This document shows positions 44,319-54,433 of a stretch of DNA of 64,000 nt, piece after piece. This DNA is from Arachnia propionica (GTDB lineage: Bacteria; Actinomycetota; Actinomycetes; Propionibacteriales; Propionibacteriaceae). The DNA lies in the NCBI RefSeq assembly GCF_037055325.1, contig NZ_CP146373.1, positions 1,488,001 through 1,552,000 on the forward strand, in the 5' to 3' direction. Under the pieces are notes generated by a model. That model searched no databases, was not told where the DNA came from, and was given only the letters and a program-made list of their open reading frames with translations. Each line of letters opens with the position of its first letter. Within the stretch, counting starts at the first letter, position 1. Both the position numbers and the translations under genes were made by a program.

Positions 44319-44340
44319 GTTCACCGGGCGTTAACCCGGG
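44319..44340 (+). promoter_or_regulatory. PHO box upstream of pstS
   Basis: Two adjacent 11-nt direct repeats, GTTCACCGGGC (44319-44329) and GTTAACCCGGG (44330-44340), match the PhoP-binding unit of Streptomyces PHO boxes. The site lies 42 bp before the pstS start. Confidence 0.7.
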
Positions 44341-44381
44341 TGTAGGTGTGCTGTCATCTTGCACGTCTAGCTTCGTTGACT

Positions 44382-45485
44382 GTGAGGTTTCGTGACCTGA
44401 AGGTGCGCCTGACCGCAATGCTGGGTTGTAGCATCCTGCTGCTGACCGGCTGCTGGAGCGGAGGTGTCGCCGTTCACCCCATCGCCACGGGGACCGCAGG
44501 TTCCCACCGGCCCACGTGCCCGGGCGGGGCGATCCGTGGAGAGGGGGCGAGTTCGCAACGAACCGCGATGGAAAAACTGATCCAGGACTACACCGCTGTC
44601 TGCCCCGGCACGGTCATCGACTACACCACTTCCGGGTCCGGCGCTGGGGTCAAAGCGTTCTTCGGCGGCACCGTCGATCTAGCCGGCTCCGACTCCCCGC
44701 TCAGTCACAGGGAGCACGACGGGGTGATCGAAACCGAGAAGGCGGAGAAACGTTGCCGAGAAAACACCGCCCTGAATCTTCCGATGGTCCTTGGCCCCAT
44801 CGCCATCGCCCACAACGTCGAGGGCGTCACGGATCTGAACCTGAGCGCCGAATTGATCGCACGAATCTTCACCGGCGACATCACCCGCTGGAATGACCCC
44901 GCGATAGCGGCTGCCAATCCCGGGGTTTCACTTCCCGACGCCGGGATCGCGGTGTTCCATCGGGCCGACGAATCCGGAACCACTGAGAACTTCACGAAAT
45001 ACCTGGCCAAGACCACCGGCGATGCCTGGGGGCACGACGCGTCAAAGAAATGGCCCGCCACTCGGGGCGAAGGCAAGGAGAAGACCGCAGGTGTTGCGGA
45101 CGCCGTCGCAAGTACCCGCAATTCCATCACCTATCTTGAATGGGGCGCCGCTCTGGAACGCGACCTGAAAGTCGTTCGCATCGACGGGGTGGTGCTGTCA
45201 GGGGAAACGGCTAGCCGGGCCGTCGCCGCAGCCGAGGCGGAGACCGACGATGACGGCATCCGCCTGGACATCAATTACGCCCCGGGGAATGGCGCCTACC
45301 CACTGGTGATGGCCACCTATGAGGTCGTCTGCTCCGCGGACGCTGCCAACCCTGAGCTGCTGCGCGACTTCCTGGAACTGTTCGCATCCGAGACCGCACA
45401 GGCCTCCCTCGAGGAACTCGGCTACGCTCCCCTGCCCGACGAGCTGCGAGAGAAGGTGAGTCGGAGCGTCTCCGGGATCCGATGA
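44382..45485 (+). CDS. pstS: phosphate ABC transporter substrate-binding lipoprotein PstS
   Basis: ~367 residues from GTG 44382 (GTG 44346 is an alternative). Lipobox LTGC after a short signal. Phosphate-binding residues are recognisable in GEGASSQ, GSGAGVKAFFGG, SDSPLS and RADESGTTENFTKYL. High-affinity periplasmic-type phosphate receptor tethered to the membrane. First gene of pstSCAB and expected to be induced by phosphate starvation through the PHO box. Confidence 0.95.
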   Translation: MRFRDLKVRLTAMLGCSILLLTGCWSGGVAVHPIATGTAGSHRPTCPGGAIRGEGASSQRTAMEKLIQDYTAVCPGTVIDYTTSGSGAGVKAFFGGTVDLAGSDSPLSHREHDGVIETEKAEKRCRENTALNLPMVLGPIAIAHNVEGVTDLNLSAELIARIFTGDITRWNDPAIAAANPGVSLPDAGIAVFHRADESGTTENFTKYLAKTTGDAWGHDASKKWPATRGEGKEKTAGVADAVASTRNSITYLEWGAALERDLKVVRIDGVVLSGETASRAVAAAEAETDDDGIRLDINYAPGNGAYPLVMATYEVVCSADAANPELLRDFLELFASETAQASLEELGYAPLPDELREKVSRSVSGIR

Positions 45486-46480
45486 GTAACGACGAACACG
45501 CCACGCCCGGGAACGGGAAGCCCGCTCCCGGCGCTGCCACCGATGTCCTGACCAGTCGGGGCCGCAGCACCATTCACCTCGGCGATCTGCTGTTCGGCGG
45601 CTCCGCACGGGCCTCCAGCCTGGTCATCGTCGTGGTGGTGCTCATCATCGGGACGTTCCTGCTCGGCAACGCCTGGCAGCCGTTGCTGGACAACACCGCG
45701 AACTTCTTCACCTCCACCACCTTCGACTCCTCCTCGCGTCCCCCGCACTTCGGCATCGCGGCGCTGCTGTGGACCACGGTGCTGTCGTCGGTGATCGCAC
45801 TGCTAGTCGCGGTACCGGTGGCGATCGGGATCGCGCTGCTGCTGACCCAGTACGTGGGGGGACGGGTCTCCCGGGGGATCGGGTTCGTCGTTGACCTGCT
45901 GGCGGCAGTCCCGTCGGTGATCTTCGGGCTGTGGGGCATCAAGGTGCTCGGCCCGGCCCTGCAGCCCGTCGCGCACTGGTTGCAGGCCCATCTGGGCTGG
46001 TTCCCGCTGTTCGGCAGCACGCAGGTGACCTCCCCCGGCACGGTGTTCACGGCATCTCTGGTGCTGGCTTTGATGATCCTGCCAATCATCACAGCTGTCA
46101 CCCGCGACGTGTTCTCCCAGACTCCCAGGGAACAGATCGAGGCAGCCCTGGCTCTCGGAGCAACCCGCTGGGAAACGATCCGCATGGCTGTACTGCCCTA
46201 CGGACGTTCCGGCGCTACTGCGGCCGCCATGCTGGGGCTGGGCCGTGCGCTGGGTGAGACGATCGCTGTGATGCTGATCCTGTCGGCCAGTTCCTTCAAC
46301 GTCTCGATCTTCGGCGGCGGTGAGACCTTCGCCTCCATCATCGCTCGCAACGCCGCCGAGTTCGACACCGCCTACAAGGCCGGGATCTATATCTCTGCTG
46401 GCCTGGTCCTGTTCGTCCTGACGTTCGCGGTCAACGCCTTGGCGCGCATCGTCGCCGAACGCGGAAAGGCAAAATCCTGA
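45482..46480 (+). CDS. pstC: phosphate ABC transporter permease PstC
   Basis: 332 residues, six membrane segments, ATGA overlap with pstS. Typical motifs: LLVAVPVAIGIALLLTQY, AAVPSVIFGLWGI, the EAA loop REQIEAALALGATRWETIRMAVLPYGRSG and LGRALGETIAVMLI. The linker GWFPLFGSTQV is of usual length. Confidence 0.95.
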   Translation: MSNDEHATPGNGKPAPGAATDVLTSRGRSTIHLGDLLFGGSARASSLVIVVVVLIIGTFLLGNAWQPLLDNTANFFTSTTFDSSSRPPHFGIAALLWTTVLSSVIALLVAVPVAIGIALLLTQYVGGRVSRGIGFVVDLLAAVPSVIFGLWGIKVLGPALQPVAHWLQAHLGWFPLFGSTQVTSPGTVFTASLVLALMILPIITAVTRDVFSQTPREQIEAALALGATRWETIRMAVLPYGRSGATAAAMLGLGRALGETIAVMLILSASSFNVSIFGGGETFASIIARNAAEFDTAYKAGIYISAGLVLFVLTFAVNALARIVAERGKAKS

Positions 46481-47643
46481 TGTCCGCTCCCCCGTCCCCC
46501 AACTCCTTGAATCTGCAACGCCCCACCGGGTGGCGGGCCGTGAAGAACAACCTGGCGACGGGCTTCGTGTGGTTCTCCGTGGCCGCGGCCACGATCCCCC
46601 TGCTGTGGATCCTGATCTCGGTGGCGGTCAAGGGCGCCCCGCTGCTGTACAGCGTCGGCGCCGACTACCACGTGATCTGCATGGACCGCTCCGAGAAAGT
46701 GCGACTCACCGCCGACGCCTGCGGGGGCGACGTAAACGCCACACCCGCCGACGAGGCCGTCGAGTGGCGTTACGTACCGGGTGGGCGTTACGTCGCAGTC
46801 GGTGAAAGGGTGAACACCTACCGCACCCGGACCACAGCTCCCGTCTCCCCCGACCCTGGACGACCCTACGACATCGTCATGATCACCGATGCCGGTTCGG
46901 GGGACGCCCGCACGCCGTCGTTGCAGTGGTGGACGACACCGCTCGGGTCGGCGCAGGCCACCGACGCCAGGGGCGGTGCCGTTCAGGCCATCTACGGCAC
47001 CCTGATGCTCGGGCTGCTGACCGCGGTGATCGCGGTGCCGCTCGGGATGCTGGGCGCGATTTTTCTCGTCGAGTACGGGCGGGGCACGAAGGCGACACGG
47101 GTGGTGTCGTTCATGGTCGACGTGCTCACGGGTGTGCCGTCGATCGTCGCGGCCCTGTTCATCTACGCCCTGCTGATCACCACTTTCGGGCAACGTCCCT
47201 CGGCATTCGCGACGGTGCTGGCGCTGGTACTGCTGATGCTCCCGATGGTGCTCAGATCCACCGAGGAGATGCTGAAGCTGGTCCCCGATTCTCTGCGGGA
47301 GGGCTCCTACGCGCTGGGAGTGCCGAAGTGGAAGACGATCCTGCGGATCGTGGTGCCGACCTCCTACAGCGGCATCCTGACCGGGGTGGTGCTGGGCATC
47401 GCCCGGGTGATGGGCGAGACGGCGCCGCTGTTGATTCTGATCGGCTACACCCAGAACCTGTTCCTCGACCCGTTCGGGAACTCGATGGGGGCGCTGCCCA
47501 CCATGATCAACTCGGGAATCTCCGTGCCGGAGGGCCAGCCGGGCGCCGACCGGGTGTGGGCGGCCGCCCTGACCCTGGTGCTGATCGTGATGGTGCTGAA
47601 CCTGATCGCTCGGCGCATCGCCAGCCGCAACAGGCTCACATGA
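46480..47643 (+). CDS. pstA: phosphate ABC transporter permease PstA with extra extracytoplasmic domain
   Basis: 387 residues, about 90 more than usual. Start codon shares one base with the pstC stop. After TM1 ([22 protein letters not shown]) an insert of ~110 residues (about 60-170) with two cysteines (VICMDR, DACGG) and many polar residues would sit outside the membrane before TM2. The rest is a normal Pst[63 protein letters not shown]. Confidence 0.93.
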   Translation: MSAPPSPNSLNLQRPTGWRAVKNNLATGFVWFSVAAATIPLLWILISVAVKGAPLLYSVGADYHVICMDRSEKVRLTADACGGDVNATPADEAVEWRYVPGGRYVAVGERVNTYRTRTTAPVSPDPGRPYDIVMITDAGSGDARTPSLQWWTTPLGSAQATDARGGAVQAIYGTLMLGLLTAVIAVPLGMLGAIFLVEYGRGTKATRVVSFMVDVLTGVPSIVAALFIYALLITTFGQRPSAFATVLALVLLMLPMVLRSTEEMLKLVPDSLREGSYALGVPKWKTILRIVVPTSYSGILTGVVLGIARVMGETAPLLILIGYTQNLFLDPFGNSMGALPTMINSGISVPEGQPGADRVWAAALTLVLIVMVLNLIARRIASRNRLT

Positions 47644-47674
47644 CCGCAACGCGATCCGAAGGGATACTGGATCC

Positions 47675-48451
47675 ATGTCGAAGCGTATCGAGGTAAAAAA
47701 CCTCAACATCTACTACGGCAGGTTCCACGCCGTCTCGGACGTGAACCTGGTGGTGGAACCACGCAGCGTGACGGCCTTCATCGGACCGTCGGGATGCGGC
47801 AAGTCGACGGTGCTGCGCACCCTCAACCGGATGCACGAGGTCATTCCCGGTGCCCACTGCACCGGTGAGGTGCTGCTGGACGGCACCGACCTGTACGGCC
47901 CCGGCGTCGATCCGGTGGCGGTACGGCGGGTGGTCGGGATGGTGTTCCAGCGCCCCAACCCGTTCCCGTCGATGTCGATCTACGAGAACGTCGCCTCCGG
48001 GCTGCGACTCAACGGGGAGAAAAACCGCGCGGTGCTCGACGAGGCCGTCGAAAAGGCGCTGCGGGGCGCGAACCTGTGGAAGGAAGTCAAGGACCGGCTC
48101 GGCAAGGCCGGTGTGGGTCTCTCCGGTGGGCAGCAGCAGCGGTTGTGCATCGCCCGGGCCATTGCGGTGCAGCCCGATGTGCTGCTGATGGACGAGCCCT
48201 GCTCAGCCCTCGACCCGATTTCCACCCTCGCCGTGGAGGATCTCATCCACGAACTCAAGGAGCACTACACCGTCGTCATCGTCACCCACAACATGCAACA
48301 GGCGGCGCGGGTCTCCGACGAGACGGCCTTCTTCAACCTGAAAGCCCAGGGAGAACCGGGACATCTGGTGGAGATCGGCCCGACGGAACGCATCTTCCAC
48401 AACCCGGAGAAGAAAGCCACGGAGGACTACATCACCGGTCGCTTCGGGTGA
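47675..48451 (+). CDS. pstB: phosphate ABC transporter ATPase PstB
   Basis: 258 residues. Walker [11 protein letters not shown]-loop [17 protein letters not shown], signature [16 protein letters not shown], Walker [17 protein letters not shown], switch His [13 protein letters not shown]. Energises PstCA. No phoU follows; the operon ends here. Confidence 0.98.
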   Translation: MSKRIEVKNLNIYYGRFHAVSDVNLVVEPRSVTAFIGPSGCGKSTVLRTLNRMHEVIPGAHCTGEVLLDGTDLYGPGVDPVAVRRVVGMVFQRPNPFPSMSIYENVASGLRLNGEKNRAVLDEAVEKALRGANLWKEVKDRLGKAGVGLSGGQQQRLCIARAIAVQPDVLLMDEPCSALDPISTLAVEDLIHELKEHYTVVIVTHNMQQAARVSDETAFFNLKAQGEPGHLVEIGPTERIFHNPEKKATEDYITGRFG

Positions 48452-48496
48452 TACCGGTGCGGCTCACGGTTGTCGCCGGAATTCGACTCGATCTCC

Positions 48497-48520
48497 AGGC
48501 CGAAGCGGCCTTCTTCCCGT
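48497..48520 (+). terminator. possible terminator of the pst operon
   Basis: AGGCCG (48497-48502) pairs with CGGCCT (48506-48511), followed by a T-rich run (TTCTTCCCGT). Short stem, so only moderate support. Confidence 0.4.
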
Positions 48521-48545
48521 TTGAGGGCTGTGCAACCAGGAAAAT

Positions 48546-50192
48546 TCACTCCCAGGAACCGTAGACCGGTTCCCACATTGCGTCCTTGATGGCACGGGCG
48601 AGGTCATCGTGGGTTCGGGATGCGGCCCCTTCGGTCTCCGCGCATCGCGCGACCGCCTCCGCAACAATCGCCGACGACGCCCGCAGATCGCGCACCGGCG
48701 GCAGCAGCGCCGCTCCTCGTGGCAGCGGATCCACTTGAGAAGCGACGGCTTCAGCGGCAGCCAGCAGCATGCCGTCAGTGATCTCCCTCGCTCCCGAGAC
48801 GACCGCCCCGAGACCGAGCCCCGGGTACAGCAGCGCATTGTTGCCCTGTCCGATGGTGTAGGTGACGCCGTCGTACTCCACGTCCTCCACTGGGATGCCG
48901 GCCGCCACCAAGGCCCTGCCGCCGGACCAGGCGATCACGTCGGCGGGCATGGCCTCAATGCGCTCGGTCGGGTTCGACAACGGCAACACGATGGGACGGT
49001 CCGCCCCCACGCACAGCGCTTCGATAACGTCCTGGGTGAAAGCACCATGGTCGGTGGATGTGCCGATCAGGATGGTGGGCCTGACTCTCCGCACCACTTC
49101 CAGCAGCCCGATTCCGCGGGAGCCACGCTCCCAGTCCGCCACATCTGCGGCGGGGCGGGCGTAAACCTGCTGGTAATCGGGCAGATCCGGCATGTCGTCG
49201 GTGACCAGGCCGTCGCGGTCAATCAGCCAGATCCGCGACCTCGCCTCGGTCTCACTCAGTCCATCGCGAACCATTCCCGCGTGAATCTGGTCGGCCATAC
49301 CGGTACCCGCGGTCCCGGCGCCGTAGACCACGAGTCGCTGGTCAGCAAAAGACGTGCCCGTCACCTTCATGCCCGAGATCACGGCCGCGGTGACGATGGC
49401 CCCCGTGCCCTGCATGTCATCATTGAAGATTCGATAAGTGCCACGGTATCGCTCCAGGATGCGGCGGGCATTCGACGGCCCAAAATCCTCGAAGTGCAGC
49501 AGCGCTTGCGGGAACAGCTCTGAGGCGACCCTCAGGTATTCGGCAATGAAAGCGTCATAGCGCTCCCCCCGGACGCGTGGGTGCCGGTTGCCGAGATAGG
49601 CGGGGTCGTCGAGGAGCTGTTGATTGTCGGTGCCGCAGTCGAGGTTGATGGCGATGGCGCGTGCTGGGTGGATGCCGGCGGCGGCAGTGTAAACGGCAAG
49701 TTTTCCGACGGAAATGTCGGTACCGTTGACACCCCAGTCGCCGATACCCAGGATCTCCTCGGCATCGGAGCAGACCAGAAGATCCACGTCCGCCGCTCCC
49801 AACCCCAGTGATTCGAAGGAGACCCGGATGTCCTCGGGCCGGTCAATGCTGAGGTAGACGGCCCTGGAGCGACGATAGTCGCGCGACCACTCCTTGATGG
49901 CATCCCCCACCGTCGGGTCGTACACGACGGGTAGCAGTTCCTGCAGGTGGTCGACCAGCAACCGATAGTAGAGCACTTCGTTGCGGTTATGAAGCTGGTC
50001 GAGGAAGATGTAGCGGGCCATGTCGGTAGACTGGGAGCGTAGCTGCGTGTAGGCGCGCCGGGCCTGTTCGTCGAGAGTTTCCACCGCCGAGGGCAGCCTG
50101 CCGATCAGCCCCAGCTCGCGACGCTGCTCAAGAGTGAAGGCCGTGCCTCGATTGGTGAGCGGGTTGGTGATGACGGCGGGTTTGTCGGACAT
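48546..50192 (-). CDS. NAD-dependent malic enzyme
   Basis: 548 residues, the long MaeA/SfcA type. Oxidative decarboxylation of malate to pyruvate. Key motifs: YYRLLVDHLQELLPVVYDPTVG, GIGDWGVNGTDISVGKLAVYTAAAGIHP (catalytic region), HFEDFGPSNARRILERY, FNDDMQGTGAIVTAA (metal ligands), VVYGAGTAGTGMADQ (NAD) and VLPLSNPTERIEAMPADVIAWS. Monocistronic; ATG 50192 behind TAGGAGG. Confidence 0.93.
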   Translation of the reverse strand: MSDKPAVITNPLTNRGTAFTLEQRRELGLIGRLPSAVETLDEQARRAYTQLRSQSTDMARYIFLDQLHNRNEVLYYRLLVDHLQELLPVVYDPTVGDAIKEWSRDYRRSRAVYLSIDRPEDIRVSFESLGLGAADVDLLVCSDAEEILGIGDWGVNGTDISVGKLAVYTAAAGIHPARAIAINLDCGTDNQQLLDDPAYLGNRHPRVRGERYDAFIAEYLRVASELFPQALLHFEDFGPSNARRILERYRGTYRIFNDDMQGTGAIVTAAVISGMKVTGTSFADQRLVVYGAGTAGTGMADQIHAGMVRDGLSETEARSRIWLIDRDGLVTDDMPDLPDYQQVYARPAADVADWERGSRGIGLLEVVRRVRPTILIGTSTDHGAFTQDVIEALCVGADRPIVLPLSNPTERIEAMPADVIAWSGGRALVAAGIPVEDVEYDGVTYTIGQGNNALLYPGLGLGAVVSGAREITDGMLLAAAEAVASQVDPLPRGAALLPPVRDLRASSAIVAEAVARCAETEGAASRTHDDLARAIKDAMWEPVYGSWE

Positions 50193-50298
50193 GGTTTCCT
50201 CCTAGGTCTGTTTTCCAATCCTGTCGACGGGTCCTATGTGCTCAGAGGGGTCTCTATTCCGGGACTCCCCAGGCGCTTTGCTTGCCTTGAACCCGACT

Positions 50299-51708
50299 TC
50301 AGGCGTTGAGTTCCTTTGGCCGGGGTACCTTCAGCAGGCCAAGGAGAGCGTTCTCCAGGACCTCGGTCAGCGCAGGATGGATCCAGTACTGGCCACGAGC
50401 CAGTTCCTGCACCGTCTGGCCGAAGCTCATGGCCTGGATCATCGGTTGAATCAGGGTGGCTGCCTGGGGACCGATGATGTGGGCGCCGAGGAGATGCCAG
50501 GTGCGCGGGTCGGCCAGCAGTTTCACGAAATGCCCCTCGTCCTCCAGCGCCCAGCCGAACGCGACATCCGCATAGCGCTGCGTGAACCCCACATAAGGAG
50601 CACCCCATTCCTGGAGCTGTTCCTCTGTGGCGCCGACGGCGGCGATCTGGGGTTCGGTGAACACGGCGTGAGGAACGTAGCGGTGATCGGTGACCGCCAG
50701 TTCGCCTCCATCGATGAGGAGGTTCGCGGCAACGGTGCGGGCCTCCGCGTTTGCGACGTGCTTGAGCAGCCAGTCCGAGGACACGTCGCCGAGCGCCCAG
50801 ATATGCGGCTGGCTGGTGCGCTGGTGTTTGTCGACGCGGATCTGTCCCCCCGATCCCACCTTGACCCCGGCGGCGGCCAGGTTGAGGGAATCGGAGTTGC
50901 GAATGCGACCCGTGGCCACCAGCACCGCGTCGGCCAGATACTCGTATTCGACGCCGTTGCGGTCGGTGGTGATGACCAGCACCTCCCCGTCGGGACCGGT
51001 GGCGACCTCGGCGATGCTCTGGTTGAGGATCAGGTTGACCAGCGCGGCATGCTCCTGTTTGAACTCCTCGGAGATCTCCCGGTCCTCACCGCGCAGCAGC
51101 ACCTCGGAGCGGTTGATCTGGGTCACCTGCGACCCGAACCCCGCGAAGATCTGGGCGAACTCACAGGCCACGAACCCACCGCCGAGCACGACGAGCCGGC
51201 GAGGCAACTCGTCCATGCGCATCACGTCGTCGGAGGTGTGGAACCGCGACCGCAGCTCCTCCGGGATCTCCACCGGCAGCGGTCGGGGTCGCGACCCCGT
51301 GGCGATGACGATCTGGTCGGCGCTGATCTGCACGTCGCCGACCAGGAGGGTGTGGGCGTCGACGAAGCTGGCGTGCCCCTCAAAGAGGGTCACCCCTTCT
51401 CCTGTACGACGCCACTCGCGTCCGGCCTGTGAGATCGGATCGATGCGCCCGAAGACGCGGTCACGGATGGCAGGCCAGTCGACACCCTTGAACTCCAGGT
51501 CCACCCCGAGCCGGGCGGCATGCCCGGGCATCCGGGCCCCCTCGGAGGCCACCACGAACATCTTGGTGGGAATGCAACCCCGGTTCAGACAGGTGCCACC
51601 GAAGACCGGGCCTTCCTCGATCAGGGCGACGTCCAGGTGGGAGAAACGCTCATCGATGATGGAGTTGCCCGAACCGGATCCGATCACGGCAATGTCGAAA
51701 TGCTGCAT
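50299..51708 (-). CDS. mtr: mycothione reductase
   Basis: 469 residues, flavin disulfide reductase. It reduces oxidised mycothiol with NADPH. FAD loop IAVIGSGSGNSI (the N-S-I variant is characteristic of mycothione reductases), redox pair Cys40/Cys45 in GGTCLNRGCIPTK, NAD loop VVLGGGFVACEFAQIF, FAD-proximal LATGRIRNSD-like (VATGRIRNSDSL) and ALGDVSS, C-terminal His/Glu in WIHPALTEVLENAL. Complements mshD in the same window. Confidence 0.93.
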   Translation of the reverse strand: MQHFDIAVIGSGSGNSIIDERFSHLDVALIEEGPVFGGTCLNRGCIPTKMFVVASEGARMPGHAARLGVDLEFKGVDWPAIRDRVFGRIDPISQAGREWRRTGEGVTLFEGHASFVDAHTLLVGDVQISADQIVIATGSRPRPLPVEIPEELRSRFHTSDDVMRMDELPRRLVVLGGGFVACEFAQIFAGFGSQVTQINRSEVLLRGEDREISEEFKQEHAALVNLILNQSIAEVATGPDGEVLVITTDRNGVEYEYLADAVLVATGRIRNSDSLNLAAAGVKVGSGGQIRVDKHQRTSQPHIWALGDVSSDWLLKHVANAEARTVAANLLIDGGELAVTDHRYVPHAVFTEPQIAAVGATEEQLQEWGAPYVGFTQRYADVAFGWALEDEGHFVKLLADPRTWHLLGAHIIGPQAATLIQPMIQAMSFGQTVQELARGQYWIHPALTEVLENALLGLLKVPRPKELNA

Positions 51709-52058
51709 GCACCCATTTTGTCATGCGTCACCGGCCCCGCCCGCCATGAAACTGAGTGGACCCGCAGGTGAGCATCCTCCTGTCACCAAGCCGGGTGAGC
51801 CGATTCGTGAGGAACGAGCGACCCGAGTCGGACCCACTCCACTCCCGAAAACCAGACCCGGCCTCAAGACCCCAGGCACCCACACCATGGTTTCGACACG
51901 ACCGGTTTGCTGACGCTCATGATGTCTATGTCAACCCGCTTCGAGAGAAAATCCGAGGGCCGAGCCTGACGATCTCGTCCCCTTCCACGCGACGCCAGAG
52001 TTGCCCAACCCGAGTACCTGCACCTGAGAATCGATGTTTGAACGCCTACACTTTCCCC
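51709..52058. other. intergenic region
   Basis: 350 bp between the divergent mycothione-reductase and SDR genes. No gene is convincing. TACACT at 52047-52052, seven bases before the SDR start codon, could be a -10 element producing a leaderless message. Confidence 0.45.
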
Positions 52059-52817
52059 ATGACAGGTTGGGCAGTTGTGACGGGGGCCTCGGGCGGACTC
52101 GGGGCAGGTTTTGCGCGAGAACTCGCGCGGCAGGGGGCGAACCTGATCCTGGTGGCCCGCAGCGCAGACAAAATGGATGCGATCGCGACCGAGATACGCG
52201 CGACGCAGCACGTCCAGGTGGAGACCTGGCCCTGCGACCTCACCAACCGCGGCGCCCGGGCCGTGCTGGCCGCCGACCTGGCCTCCCGTGAGATCCACAC
52301 CCTGATCAACAACGCGGGTTTCGGATCTATCGGCGACTTCACCGACCTGCCACCGGAGCGCATTGCCGCCGAGGTGGAGCTGAACGTGGTGGCCCTGACC
52401 GAACTGACCCGCCTCGCGCTGCCGGGCATGAAGCAGCGGGGGCGTGGGGCGGTCATCAACATCGCGAGCACCGGAGCCTTCCAACCAATCCCCGGGTTCT
52501 CCACCTATGCCGCGACGAAGGCCTACGTGTTGCGCCTGTCGATCGGGTTGTGGTCGGAACTGCACGACAGCGGCGTGCGGGTGTTGGCCGTGTGCCCCGG
52601 CCCCACAGAAACAGGTTTCTTCACCGCCGCCGGCAACGACCAGGTGATGCGACAGCGCCGCAGCGTCGAGCAGGTGGTGAACAGCGCGTTCCGGGCGTTG
52701 CGTCGTCACCGCCCCTACGTCGTCGACGGAGTGGGCAACACAATTCTGGCGGAGGCTACCCGTTTGATGCCCACCCGTTGGACGTCCAAGGTGGCTGGTT
52801 GGGTCGCTTCTCGTTGA
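52059..52817 (+). CDS. short-chain dehydrogenase/reductase (SDR)
   Basis: 252 residues from ATG 52059; the frame is open upstream but looks non-coding. Classical SDR: WAVVTGASGGLGAGFARELARQG (NAD(P) loop), LINNAGFGSIGDF, GAVINIASTGAFQPIPGFSTYAATKAYV (Ser, YxxxK), and VCPGPTETGF. Resembles DltE/YqjQ-like SDRs. Substrate unknown. The start has no ribosome site, consistent with leaderless translation. Confidence 0.9.
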   Translation: MTGWAVVTGASGGLGAGFARELARQGANLILVARSADKMDAIATEIRATQHVQVETWPCDLTNRGARAVLAADLASREIHTLINNAGFGSIGDFTDLPPERIAAEVELNVVALTELTRLALPGMKQRGRGAVINIASTGAFQPIPGFSTYAATKAYVLRLSIGLWSELHDSGVRVLAVCPGPTETGFFTAAGNDQVMRQRRSVEQVVNSAFRALRRHRPYVVDGVGNTILAEATRLMPTRWTSKVAGWVASR

Positions 52818-52832
52818 GGCTCGCGTGAAGCG

Positions 52833-54281
52833 TCACTCGACAGTGATGCTGCGACTCTCCAGCGACGTCTGCACGACCCCCATGTCATCGGTCCAGCTGG
52901 TTTCCACACGCACCAGGTAGCTTCCCTCTCCCAGAGTCAGCGACACCGACCACTGACGCCAGCCGTCGCTCCCCGTTGTCACTTCGGTCTGAGCGTACTG
53001 CGAGGCCAGCAGAGTGTCGTTGGAGTCGGTGACGAGCACCCGCGGCTGACCCGCTACTGGTTGCACCACGCCGGAAAAAGTGACGGACCCGGCAGCCAGT
53101 CGTGCCCCGTTACCGGGAGTGTCAATCCACAACGTCGCCAGCGATGCCGCCCCCGGCAGCTGATGATCGCCCGCGAACGCAGCCGGTGGCGCCGCTCCGT
53201 TCGCCGTGAACCGAACCTTCAGATCCGAGGCATCGAGGACCTCGTAGACCGCTTGAACGACCTGACCGATGGCCTGCTGCGTCAGTTCCTGGTCGGTGCC
53301 GTCGGGGAAGGCGTCGGCAGACAGGTTCACGGTCACCACTGATCCCTCGCGACTGACGCCGATGACCCTCCCAGGATTCCAGGCGGACCTGTAGTCCGGA
53401 TCGAGAGGGGCCACTGCCAGAATCGCGTTCACGACCGTCGAGACCATGTCCCCCGAGGCCGCCAGATTGCGGAATTCCCGGTGCAGCTTCCCGTCCTGGC
53501 GACCGATGTAGTACACCGGCACCGCCTGCACCTGCGCCGGCAGTACCCGAGCCTGTGGTGCAACGGACTGCGGTGACTCGACCAGCGTCGGAACTGGTGC
53601 CGACTGGTGAGCACGCCCGAGCACCCAGGTCACGGAGAACACCAGCATCAGAACCAACAGCACCACAAGTACGGCCAGCAGCAGCGGAACCCCAGGGGCC
53701 CGCGCTCCCTTGAGGGAACGCAGTTCTGCTTCCAGGGTCTCAGTTCCTGGGGACTGGACCAGCCGTGCGGCGGAGCGCAACGCGGCTGTCAGTTCCTGCG
53801 ACAGCGATTCGATCACCCCGGGTAGGCTCACCGGTTCCGGTTCACCGACGGCCCTGCGCAGCGCATCGAGGGCTTCCTCGAGTCGCTGGTTGCAGCCCCG
53901 CACCGTCATCCGCATGATCCCGGCCAGCTCCGGTCCGAAAACGGAGAGGTAGTGAGAGACCAGCAGGATCTCTCCCAGCCGGATGGGCAGGGCGAGGATG
54001 GCGCGACGAATCTCCTCCTGGCGTGAATCGGCGATCTTCAGCAGCTCCAGCGTTCCGCTCGGTCCCCGCACGGAACGCGCCTGATGCACCACCTGTTCCG
54101 CCAAATATTCCACCCGGGCCGATGGGTCGACGATCCGGTTGGAGCGTTTCGCCAACCCCAGCAGCGAGGTGCGCAGGATGTGACCCGACTCAGATTCGGC
54201 GCCGAGCATCACGGCCAGCCGGTGCATCGTCGGCCCCTGCTCGTCAAACAGGTCGATCAACCACGTGGAGGTATCGGACAA
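52833..54281 (-). CDS. sigma-like domain, membrane helix, GerMN and Gmad2 fusion protein
   Basis: 482 residues. Residues ~1-150 look like a degenerate sigma-70/RNA-polymerase sigma-type helical region (RRAILALPIRLGEILLVSHYLSVFGPELAGIMRMTVRGCNQRLEEALDAL). A single membrane helix (~200-222: PLLLAVLVVLLVLMLVFSVTWV) follows, then a GerMN domain (~250-360: VYYIGRQDGKLHREFR, VTVNLSADAFPDGTDQELTQQAIGQVVQAVYE) and a Gmad2-type immunoglobulin-like domain (~385-482: IDTPGNGARLAAGSVTFSGVV ... GSYLVRVETSW). It may couple an external signal to a cytoplasmic sigma-like module. Convergent with the SDR gene. Confidence 0.8.
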   Translation of the reverse strand: MSDTSTWLIDLFDEQGPTMHRLAVMLGAESESGHILRTSLLGLAKRSNRIVDPSARVEYLAEQVVHQARSVRGPSGTLELLKIADSRQEEIRRAILALPIRLGEILLVSHYLSVFGPELAGIMRMTVRGCNQRLEEALDALRRAVGEPEPVSLPGVIESLSQELTAALRSAARLVQSPGTETLEAELRSLKGARAPGVPLLLAVLVVLLVLMLVFSVTWVLGRAHQSAPVPTLVESPQSVAPQARVLPAQVQAVPVYYIGRQDGKLHREFRNLAASGDMVSTVVNAILAVAPLDPDYRSAWNPGRVIGVSREGSVVTVNLSADAFPDGTDQELTQQAIGQVVQAVYEVLDASDLKVRFTANGAAPPAAFAGDHQLPGAASLATLWIDTPGNGARLAAGSVTFSGVVQPVAGQPRVLVTDSNDTLLASQYAQTEVTTGSDGWRQWSVSLTLGEGSYLVRVETSWTDDMGVVQTSLESRSITVE

Positions 54282-54433
54282 AGGACGTCACTTCCCCCCG
54301 CGCCCGGCGGGACGTTTGGTGTGGGAATCCCTCACGTCGACTCCTTCCGGGTGTTGGGGAAACAAGCCACCATTCCACCATTGTGCACTCCCACCCCCCG
54401 GAGCTGGCAAGGGGCCTTGTGCTGTTGCACGCT

